Shown here piece after piece: positions 58,201 to 64,000 of a stretch of DNA of 64,000 nt. Below the pieces are notes generated by a model. The model was given only the letters and a program-made list of their open reading frames with translations, made no database searches and was not told the origin of the DNA. The DNA is taken from contig CANKMW010000021.1 of the NCBI GenBank assembly GCA_947483555.1, positions 33,032 to 97,031 on the forward strand, given 5' to 3'. How positions within the stretch are numbered: position 1 is the first letter of the stretch; every line of letters begins with the position of its first letter. A program made the translations under genes and the position numbers. The stretch comes from Myxococcales bacterium (lineage in GTDB: Bacteria; Myxococcota_A; Polyangia; Haliangiales; Haliangiaceae).

Positions 58201-58867
58201 CTTCCGCCGCTTTGCGCAGCGACGCTTCCTCGGTCCGACGCGCCGCCTCGGCAGCGAGCAGCTGCTTCGCCTTGGCGACATCGGCCAGGTGGGCATCCGC
58301 CTCGGCGCGAGCTCGCGCGGCTTCCTCTTGCAGCGCCCGCAGCGTGGCCGTCGGATCCGCCGGCGGGACGTACACCGGCGGCTTCCAGACGCCGCGCGCG
58401 TTGGAGTCGCCGAAGCTGCGGTGGAACCAGCACGCCAGCTTGAACCCGAGCTGGAGCGCGTTGATGGCGTCCTGGTACGAGCCAACGAAGTCGTGGGCGG
58501 CGCGGTTGCCGACCCGGCGCAGCATGTGAAAGACCTCGGCGATCTGGTCCCTGACGATGCCGCGCTGCTCGAGGGTGCGCAGCAGGTCGAGCTGGCTCGC
58601 CGACCCGTCGCGGTTATCGGCCAGCAGGCCAGCGCGCGCGGCGGCGTGACGGGCGAACGCCTCGCCGAGCTGGCGCAGGGAGACGAGGGTGAGGCTGGGG
58701 TCGACCGCGAGCGCGCGCTCGGCCACCGTAGCGAGCCGCAGGTAGAGCGGGCCGTACGGGGCGAGGAACGAGAAGCTGGAGGAGTGTGCGCTGTCCAAGG
58801 CCGGGATGCCCGCCGCACGCCAGCGTGCGCACGACGAGCCTACCGTGGTGGCGCGCCCGCGCGCCAT
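55241..58867 (-). CDS. hsdR: Type I restriction enzyme subunit R (HsdR, EcoEI-like)
   Basis: A 1208-residue motor-nuclease. The N-terminal DUF4145-like region has RRVGNRAAHDF. Coiled coil (about 170-290) leads to the nuclease core (SADYVLFV ... AVVEAKKK, a D...ExK motif). SF2 helicase motifs follow: ATGTGKT (Walker A), DESHRG, GLTATPAQ, FCVDDDHAERL, STGIDVPRV and QMLGRATRL. A C-terminal EcoEI_R_C-like region ends in MDDLGDEVWNDERAA. It translocates and cleaves DNA lacking the host mark, with HsdM and HsdS. It is the first gene of the leftward RM operon and diverges from a GIY-YIG gene. Confidence 0.93.
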   Translation of the reverse strand: MARGRATTVGSSCARWRAAGIPALDSAHSSSFSFLAPYGPLYLRLATVAERALAVDPSLTLVSLRQLGEAFARHAAARAGLLADNRDGSASQLDLLRTLEQRGIVRDQIAEVFHMLRRVGNRAAHDFVGSYQDAINALQLGFKLACWFHRSFGDSNARGVWKPPVYVPPADPTATLRALQEEAARARAEADAHLADVAKAKQLLAAEAARRTEEASLRKAAEAERTEWETLAHAFENDLKKAAATQAKLVEAVVAEAAKAPAEQEKQVVAQAAAATQATDLDEHETRVLIDAQLRDAGWEVDTGTLRWAAGARPEKGKNRAIAEVPTWTKDDGKGSADYVLFVGLTAYAVVEAKKKAKKIPSALEQSKRYARGLAAPPAPLATATHAGEGFPTAGWGTTLAASGTQARYQVPFLYATNGRPYLRQLETESGVWFLDVRSPTNHPRALTGWHTPDVLVHMLAHDPAAAQAKLVAEPPDLAQEALRLRPYQVRAIQAVATAIGHGQRALLVAMATGTGKTRTVIGLIHRLLKSQRCRRVLFLVDRGALGTQARDAFNEVRLENLQTFAQNYDVLGLEDIAPAKETKVHVATVQGMVKRILWSSPDDPPVPIDRYDCIIVDESHRGYTLDREMTEGEQELRGFEDYVSTYRRVLDHFDAIKIGLTATPAQHTREIFGAPVFVYSYPEAVADGFLVDHEPPVRITTQLSKYGIKFDKGAEVATLLRGGDIQLSLLPDEMEFEVSSFNRSVITDGFNRAVSQELAQHLDPHGEEKTIVFCVDDDHAERLVPILKEALEAAWGPIDDSVVQKITGATDRVSDAIRRFKNEALPKIAITVDLLSTGIDVPRVANIVFLRRIRSRILYEQMLGRATRLCPEIGKEVFRIYDAVGLYDVLSEVSDMKPLVKDVTRTTAELVTELLDPRATTAPGHDAGRTHADEVLREVVERLRRVVRRVGKQNKTEETQNTIESLESLLGCSLREVPDVLHDAGTAGAIKLLASRPELAVLLDRLTATPGIGKTAVIAPHADSVIAVEHGYGEGNTRPEDYLKAFEGFVAQNRNQIQALAVVCTRPRDLTRAQLKELKLKLDAAGYSEAKLRTAWRDWKNQDIAATIIGFIRQRALGSPLVAYDERVERAVAKVLAAGTWTAPQKKWLERIAGQLKKEVVLDEEAFSKGAFVNVGGWKGIDRALGGRLKQVMDDLGDEVWNDERAA

Positions 58868-58941
58868 GGGTCGCGGTCATCGCAGCCTAGAGGAACCGCG
58901 TCGGTGCCAGCGCTGTGCGACCGTGCGAGTATGTCGACGAC

Positions 58942-59376
58942 ATGGCGCCGCACCTCGCAATGACCTCGGCCTCGTGGTCCGACATGGACGCCGCCCCGCG
59001 CTTTGCCGCCGCCGCGTTGTCGCTCGTCCTGGTTCCTGAGGAACCCGGTGTCTACGCCTGGTATCGCGCCCGGGAGCGGATGTACGTCGGCAAGGCGGAC
59101 TCGTTGCGCGACCGGGTGTGGGGGAATCACCTCGGACAAGGCAGGGGGCTCACGAGTTCTGCGTTCCGGCGCAACGTCGCCGAACATCTCGGCTTCGGCA
59201 GTTCGGCCGAGATCAAGTCCGGCGCCATCGAGCTATCCGACGACCAACTCGCCGACGTCCGCAGCTGGATCATGAGCAGCGAGGTCGCGTGGCTCACCTG
59301 CGTGGCGAAGGCGGATGCGATCAGCCTCGAGACCAAGCTCAAGGACGAGTTCAAGCCGCCGCTGACCAAGATCTGA
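58942..59376 (+). CDS. GIY-YIG nuclease superfamily protein
   Basis: A 144-residue protein from ATG 58942. The GIY-YIG core shows PGVYAWYRARERMYVGKADS with LRDRVWGNH, i.e. GVY...YVG and the conserved Arg, then a C-terminal Glu in AISLETKLKDEFKPPL. Stand-alone GIY-YIG proteins of this kind often sit beside restriction systems and may act as nucleases. It diverges from hsdR. GTG 58915 is a possible earlier start. Confidence 0.78.
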   Translation: MAPHLAMTSASWSDMDAAPRFAAAALSLVLVPEEPGVYAWYRARERMYVGKADSLRDRVWGNHLGQGRGLTSSAFRRNVAEHLGFGSSAEIKSGAIELSDDQLADVRSWIMSSEVAWLTCVAKADAISLETKLKDEFKPPLTKI

Positions 59377-59408
59377 GATGGGCAGCGACCGGCCTTGCGC
59401 ATGCTGGA

Positions 59409-60941
59409 TCAGATGCGCCGTGTTAGTTCGGCGAGCGCGACGGTCAAACCGCCGTCGAGCAAGTCCGCCAGCTCGCCGCTGCGGCCGTTCAGCGCCTCGA
59501 TGGTCTCCTCATGGGCGAAGTAGAACGCATCGCTAGTGGTCGGCACGTCGATGGTGCTCTCGTCCCCGGGCTCGCCGCCAGCGGCGCGAATCGACGCCAC
59601 AGTCGTAATCGCCATGACCCCCGAGTCGGCGCCTGCTCCGTGGAGCGACACAACGAACCCAAGTCGCATTCCCTCAAGCTTGACACGAAGGTTGAGCAGG
59701 CCGACGAAACCGCCGAAGTACGCGTAGTGGCCGGCGTCGCGCGCTGAGTCGATCACCTGACGCCGGAAAAACAGGTGTCTCGGCAGCGCGCCCGGCGATG
59801 TCGCTGGTTCATCGGAGCGTGCGGAGTAGAGATCGATGGCGGCATCGATGATGCCCTGCGTCACGAACTCGGCGCGCAACTCGTCCCGCTTGGTCTCCAT
59901 CCACTTGCTCATCATACCGAACACCGCGGTCACCCGAACTTGGAGCGCGATGCCGCGCGCCGTCTTCGCCTTCGCTCGCCGGTTCGCAAGCTGCGCAGCG
60001 AGCGTGCGTGCTACCTGCCGCGAACTGTCCGCCGCGACAGTCGCAGTCTCCTCGAGTTCGCCCGCGAGGGCCGAACTCTCAAGGTTGGTAAACAGCGTCA
60101 CCAGGGGGCCGAGATCTCCATCGTTCGCGCCATCCAGCGCCCGCAGGTAGTCGGTCCGGCGATTGCGATCCACGACGAGCGGAGCGTAGCGATGCCTCTG
60201 CATGACGAGGACCGTCAGCGCCCGCGCGACCCGACCGTTACCATCGGCGAATGGATGAATCTGCACGAAGCGGTGATGCAACCACGCAGCCTTGATCAGC
60301 GGATGAACGTCGGTTTTCTCGAGCTCTTCGTACCACTGCGCGAGGTTGTCGATCTCACTGGCAACGTGCTCAGGAGGACAGTACTCGAGGCGCGAGCCAT
60401 CTTGGCGCTCGACGTGATTGGGCCATTGCTTCCAGGCACCGTGGGGAAGCTCGCGTTTTACGACCATCCCCAGTGAATCGGTGGCGTCGTAGTGCGTCTG
60501 CGTCCGCGTGATCGCGTGATGGAGTTCCTTGATGAAGGACGCCGTCAGCGTCCGCTCTTGCCTCACGAAGTCGATCACCATTTCGAGAGAATCGCGCTGC
60601 GCATTGAGCGTCGCCAGCGTCCACTCGTCAACGCGTCCGGAACCGCCGGCTCGCTCCACCACGTCGCGCGCAAACCCTTCGGCAACGAGTGTGAGCGTGA
60701 GACCCCAATCGAGATCGTAGAGTCGCTCGATAATTCCGGTCTCGACCGCGAGCCGCCGCAGGGTTCGCTGCCGTCGACGCAAGGCTTCATCCGCAGGCAC
60801 CGCATCGAGTTCCCGCTGCCACGCCACGCGCAACGCCTCGAGTGCCGCGATCCGCCCGTTGGTGACGACCGCGGAGGGGTTCAGGGGAGTGATGGGCTTC
60901 CACGGATGGTTCGAGGCGGCTGGGACCAAGGTGTCGCGCAA
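59409..60941 (-). CDS. Fic-domain AMP-transferase
   Basis: A ~510-residue Fic protein. The catalytic loop HPFADGNGRVAR is complete, so target AMPylation is expected. WPNHVERQDGSRLEYCPPEH forms the beta-hairpin/flap region. An N-terminal TLVAEG fits the (S/T)xxxE(G/N) inhibitory helix motif of class II Fic proteins, whose Glu blocks ATP until displaced. A C-terminal ~200-residue region (VRVTAVFGMMSKWMETKRDE ...) includes a possible winged helix. The start is uncertain: TTG 60941 follows AGGAGG, TTG 60929 is also possible, and no ATG fits. Confidence 0.82.
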   Translation of the reverse strand: MRDTLVPAASNHPWKPITPLNPSAVVTNGRIAALEALRVAWQRELDAVPADEALRRRQRTLRRLAVETGIIERLYDLDWGLTLTLVAEGFARDVVERAGGSGRVDEWTLATLNAQRDSLEMVIDFVRQERTLTASFIKELHHAITRTQTHYDATDSLGMVVKRELPHGAWKQWPNHVERQDGSRLEYCPPEHVASEIDNLAQWYEELEKTDVHPLIKAAWLHHRFVQIHPFADGNGRVARALTVLVMQRHRYAPLVVDRNRRTDYLRALDGANDGDLGPLVTLFTNLESSALAGELEETATVAADSSRQVARTLAAQLANRRAKAKTARGIALQVRVTAVFGMMSKWMETKRDELRAEFVTQGIIDAAIDLYSARSDEPATSPGALPRHLFFRRQVIDSARDAGHYAYFGGFVGLLNLRVKLEGMRLGFVVSLHGAGADSGVMAITTVASIRAAGGEPGDESTIDVPTTSDAFYFAHEETIEALNGRSGELADLLDGGLTVALAELTRRI

Positions 60942-61066
60942 CCTATCACGGCCTCCTGCAACTGTTACGAGGCGCACCGGATGATGCGCATCAAGGGTAA
61001 CCCGTCCGCGAACGGCGTGTAGCCCGCGAGCTGAAGGCGTGCCTGGGATCGGCCCGGAGGATCCCG

Positions 61067-61423
61067 ATGCCGAAGCCCGCTGCCGCCGCCCTGTCGTCGC
61101 CACGTCGCCGCCGCTGGAAGATCGCCGACGCGCGCGAGACCCTGAACGCGCTTGCGGCGTCGGGGTTGTCGCTCGTCGAGTTCGCACGCCGAGAAGGAAT
61201 CCAGAGGGAGCGACTGCGTCGCTGGAAGCACCGACTCGCGCGTGAAGCACGTCCGGCGCGTCGGGCGGCTGCCGCGCCCGCTTCGGCGCTGATTGAAATC
61301 CGGCCGCGTCGCTCCGAGTCGATCGAGATCGTGCTCGCATCGGGTGTCACCCTGCGCGTCGCCGAGACGGTCGACCCGGCCGCGCTGGCGCGACTGGTCG
61401 CAGCGCTCGAGCGCGGATACTGA
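61067..61423 (+). CDS. tnpA: IS66-family accessory protein TnpA
   Basis: A 118-residue basic protein of the IS66 TnpA type: helix-turn-helix WKIADARETLNALAASGLSL with FARREGIQRERLRRWKHRL, and a C-terminal beta part IEIVLASGVTLRVAE with ALARLVAALE. In complete IS66 elements it precedes tnpB and tnpC; here tnpB breaks off almost at once and tnpC is missing. The gene itself is intact. Confidence 0.82.
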   Translation: MPKPAAAALSSPRRRRWKIADARETLNALAASGLSLVEFARREGIQRERLRRWKHRLAREARPARRAAAAPASALIEIRPRRSESIEIVLASGVTLRVAETVDPAALARLVAALERGY

Positions 61424-61461
61424 GCCTGCCGCCGAGTGTTCGCGTCTTCGTCGCGACCCAA
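61423..61461 (+). pseudogene. IS66 tnpB, only the first codons left
   Basis: SLPPSVRVFVATQ, overlapping the tnpA stop, matches the start of IS66 TnpB (VRVWLATGHTDMR type). The match ends at the Gln. The following ~300 bp to 61760 show no gene I can support, so the element is truncated. Confidence 0.6.
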
Positions 61462-61760
61462 TCAAGCTCCGGCCGGGCGTACTTGGACCCAAACACGGCG
61501 CAGCCGCAGTTGACCTGGTGGAGCCGAACCAACAGGCCGCGCCGTCACTCGATTGGGCCGAGATCGTCGAGCGGCGGACGTTTGCCGACCGTCGGTGGTG
61601 ATCACGGTGGGATCGCTGCGGGGCTGAGCGGCGCAACAGGCGTCGCCGTGGTGGCCGCCGCGCCGACACCGCCTGACGACGCGGCCACCACTTCGAGCCG
61701 GACGGCCTCCTCCGCTGAAGTTGGGTTCGCCAGACACGGACGCGCCTGTACACTACGCGG

Positions 61761-62480
61761 ATGTATCGTTGGGAGAGCGGATTTTCTGTCGAGTTCGAGC
61801 CGGTTGACGCACGAACGCTTCGCGTCCGGTTCCTGTGCCCGTGGTGCGGGAACAGCGCCAGCGTTCAAGCAGCGACGATGGTGACGGGCGCGAACGGCGA
61901 GTTCGCCGTGCTTGTCGTCTGCCAACACACTCGTTGCCGCCAGCCGTCGATGGTCGTCGGCAAGCAACACGATCTGGGGCACCACATCACCCTCGATCCA
62001 GAAGCGATCTATCCGAACCCGCAGCCCGAGTACGCAGAGCCTGGCGTCCCCAAAGCGATTGCCTCCGATTTTCAGGAGGCCCTACGCTGTCACGCGGCTG
62101 GCTTCCTCTTCGGCGCGGCGGTCGTCGGACGAAGGGTGCTGCAGTCGGCGCTGGTCGACCAGGGCGCTCAAAAGCACAGCCTGGTGGACCAGATCAACGA
62201 GCTTTCCGACGACATCCTGCCGAAACGGCTCAAGGAGGCCGCTCAGCATGTTCGCCTCATCGGCAACGACGCGGCGCACGCAAACCAGGTCAACCGGGAC
62301 GACTTGGAGAAGCTCGTCAACTTCGTGGCCTTGGTTCTCAACCAGCTCTACGTTTTGCCTCACGAGCTCGCCGAGGCGTCGAAGGTTCGGACCATCCCGG
62401 CCAAACACATGCCTGGCGCTGCCGCGGCGCCCGCGGCTGCGATGCCCACGGCGACGGCGTCGAAGGCGACGAAGAAGTAG
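61761..62480 (+). CDS. DUF4145 domain protein with zinc-ribbon
   Basis: A 239-residue protein. A zinc-ribbon-like N-terminus (CPWCG, then CQHTRC) precedes the DUF4145 helical domain: DFQEALRCHAAGFLFGAAVV, LVDQINELSDDILPKRLKEA, IGNDAAHANQVNRDDLEKLV. DUF4145 also occurs at the N-terminus of type I R proteins, as in the HsdR here, and is common in defence-associated nucleases. An Ala-rich tail ends it. Role unknown; probably a small accessory protein of the island. Confidence 0.78.
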   Translation: MYRWESGFSVEFEPVDARTLRVRFLCPWCGNSASVQAATMVTGANGEFAVLVVCQHTRCRQPSMVVGKQHDLGHHITLDPEAIYPNPQPEYAEPGVPKAIASDFQEALRCHAAGFLFGAAVVGRRVLQSALVDQGAQKHSLVDQINELSDDILPKRLKEAAQHVRLIGNDAAHANQVNRDDLEKLVNFVALVLNQLYVLPHELAEASKVRTIPAKHMPGAAAAPAAAMPTATASKATKK

Positions 62481-62536
62481 GGTCGGGCTAGGGTCGGGCT
62501 AGTGGTGCTCGACCAGGAAGCGACCGTCGTCCATCC

Positions 62537-63673
62537 CTACTCGCACGGGCTGGTGTTTTGGAGTTGGTCGACTTGCGCGCAGTCGATCGGGTCCAAAAGA
62601 GTCGAGGGGACAAGCATCACATCGACCACGTACTCGCCCTTGTTGTCGGAGTGCTTGCCGTCGCGGACCCGAAACATGATGGCGCCCGCTCTGTCGTCGT
62701 ACGCCCATGTCTTGCCAGCCCTTACGGTCGTAGTGCCGACCATCATGTCGAGTCCGCCCACGTCCTTTGCGTCGGGCTCCGCCGTTGCGCCCCCCCACGC
62801 GTATGTGATCCGGCCGGCGGCTGTACCCGCGATGAGATCACCTTCTTCCGCACGTAACCCGCTGTCGGTCCACTCGCTCTTCGACGCTTGAACGTGAAGC
62901 AGTCGTCGCTGTGTTTGGGCTACGGCGCCCTCCTTCCAATCGATGTCGACGTCAGGTTCGACAGCAGCCCCAGGGACCCGTCGATACTCGATCAGAATCG
63001 GCACCGGCTTGCCGGCCTTGTAAGTCTTGTCCGTCGCGTACGCGCTGCGAATCTCTTCATCCGTGCGAGCAAAGATGGCATCGGCCTTCGGCTTCAGCCC
63101 CCGTCCCTTGTGCACGACCGATAGCTTGAATTTCCTCTTCAATCCGTCGACGCTGCCACCCCAGGCCAACAACTCTGCGCGCACCCCGGATGTAAAGACG
63201 TCTTCGCTGCCCGAGATGACGACTTCGTACACGCGGCCGAAATAGATCGTGCGGAGGTAGTAGACGCCGTCAGCAGTGACTGGTCGAGGATCGGTCGTGT
63301 CGTCGATCTCAAGCGCGTGCGTGATCTGAACCGCGCGCCAGACAGCGTAGCGTTCCTTTGTCGCCGCGCTGCCGGACACGTTCATCACGAGAGCGCGTGC
63401 GTTCGCGTGTAGCGCAAGCTCGGACTCGAGAAAGGTGAACCCGGAGATCCAGTCTGAAACCTCGATCTTGCGTGGCGCCTTGGCGCCCGGGAACATCGAG
63501 CGCGCCTCTTTCCCGATGAGCGGTTCGAACCGGGCCGAGTATGGCCGACCCAGATCGGCATCGCTCAATGCCAGCGGAGCGAAGGCTCGGACTGTCTGCT
63601 CGCCTGGAGGTTCATCAGCCGCAGCAGCGCCGGTCATCAATACCACGAGCAAGCAAGGGAACGAGCGCACCAT
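62537..63673 (-). CDS. Secreted protein resembling a cholesterol-dependent-cytolysin core plus PA-IL-like lectin domain
   Basis: A 378-residue secreted protein from ATG 63673 (signal SFPCLLVVLMTGAAA). Residues ~40-240 resemble thiol-activated cytolysins: VTADGVYYLRTIYFGRVYEV (compare the YISSVAYGR..Y segment), ELLAWGGSVDGLKRKFKLSV, and AYATDKTYKAGKPVPILIEY (compare HPGLPISYTTSFL). The Trp-rich undecapeptide of classical toxins is absent and the chain is shorter than the usual ~470-500. The C-terminal ~110 residues (ASKSEWTDSGLRAEEGDLIA, AGAIMFRVRDGKHSDNKGEY) look like a PA-IL-type galactose-binding fold. Similarity is by eye and needs a profile search. Confidence 0.5.
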   Translation of the reverse strand: MVRSFPCLLVVLMTGAAAADEPPGEQTVRAFAPLALSDADLGRPYSARFEPLIGKEARSMFPGAKAPRKIEVSDWISGFTFLESELALHANARALVMNVSGSAATKERYAVWRAVQITHALEIDDTTDPRPVTADGVYYLRTIYFGRVYEVVISGSEDVFTSGVRAELLAWGGSVDGLKRKFKLSVVHKGRGLKPKADAIFARTDEEIRSAYATDKTYKAGKPVPILIEYRRVPGAAVEPDVDIDWKEGAVAQTQRRLLHVQASKSEWTDSGLRAEEGDLIAGTAAGRITYAWGGATAEPDAKDVGGLDMMVGTTTVRAGKTWAYDDRAGAIMFRVRDGKHSDNKGEYVVDVMLVPSTLLDPIDCAQVDQLQNTSPCE

Positions 63674-63916
63674 GCTCAGAGGGTATCGCGAAGCGGTGCG
63701 CTGCTGTCGAGGGAGTAGCCGGTGATACACAAGACCCTCATCGCGCGCCGGTTGTAGACGGCAGCCCCGATCCGTCGTTGTCTGAGCGTCGACGCAGACC
63801 GGTCACCGCCGCCCAAGGGCGGCCTCGCGAGACAGTGCTTGTCCCGCCGAGTGTCGACGGCCTCCTGATTCCGTAGAAATCTGACAGTCGACGCCGGCCG
63901 CTGGGCCTCGCCGGGA

Positions 63917-64000
63917 TCACTCGCCGGGCGGGTAGAGCTCCGCTTCGACTCGCTGACGGTAGGGCTCGCTGGGCCGCAGGTGGACGTGCTCGTGGATGGC
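63917..64000 (-). CDS. C-terminal fragment of an unidentified protein (runs off right edge)
   Basis: The reverse strand is open from the window edge to a TGA at 63919-63917 and encodes a final AIHEHVHLRPSEPYRQRVEA then ELYPPGE. Coding look is good but the family is not recognisable from 27 residues. The preceding gap (63674-63916) shows no other gene. Confidence 0.45.
   Translation of the reverse strand, partial: AIHEHVHLRPSEPYRQRVEAELYPPGE

Noticed and set aside
55292..58963. Two long plus-strand open frames (591 and 617 codons)
   Set aside because: They are antisense to hsdR, whose nuclease and helicase motifs are complete.
61424..61760. Open frames on both strands after tnpA
   Set aside because: Apart from the short TnpB start, peptides are low-complexity and lack starts or recognisable motifs.

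Overview
The window is very GC-rich and densely packed. It carries many lipobox-bearing secreted proteins with acidic Asp/Gly-rich linkers, a MYXO-CTERM-type C-terminal anchor, AgmX/PglI-like and TPR/PEGA proteins, and a glutaminyl-tRNA synthetase fused to a YqeY-type domain. Together these point to a Myxococcota chromosome, probably a Haliangiales/Kofleriaceae-like lineage. This placement is inferred from gene content; no search was run. No rRNA genes or CRISPR arrays are visible. Two tRNA genes are present (Gln-CTG and Glu-CTC).

Left part (1-38 kb), core-like. It opens with an HpcH/HpaI aldolase and a very large M48 metallopeptidase. A leftward, translationally coupled run of seven genes (14507 down to 6781) follows: VTC-type polyphosphate polymerase, DUF4956 membrane protein, lipoprotein, exported PEP-dikinase-like lipoprotein, two OprO/OprP-like porins and a purple-acid-phosphatase-like metallophosphatase. 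It reads as a cell-envelope phosphate or polyphosphate module. Next come two lipoproteins coupled to a two-component system, a GNAT/RHH toxin-antitoxin pair beside gene debris, a UDG / M20 deacylase / N-acetylglutamate synthase operon, a cytochrome-like lipoprotein with a MYXO-CTERM protein, and an operon glnS / fused ECF-like transporter / MosA-like / MosB-like that suggests molybdate or tungstate uptake and storage.

Right part (38.2-64 kb), an accessory island beginning exactly at tRNA-Glu. It holds a recombinase-like remnant overlapping the tRNA end, a two-gene unit with a DUF2510-coiled coil-GIY-YIG protein, a decayed IS91-family transposase, an eCIS-core (DUF4157) effector with a phospholipase C-like domain followed by lipoproteins, and a type I restriction-modification locus. 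In that locus the hsdR-hsdM pair has been duplicated: one hsdR copy survives only as its 3' end, and one HsdM carries an unusual transmembrane C-terminal extension. A GIY-YIG protein, a Fic AMPylase, an IS66 remnant, a DUF4145 protein and a secreted protein resembling cholesterol-dependent cytolysins follow.

A family of short repeats (core GTCCTTCGACTCGC..., ending CTCAGGAC) occurs at four places. In three of them it is read in frame inside genes: a lipoprotein leader, the GlnRS interdomain linker and the ECF protein linker.
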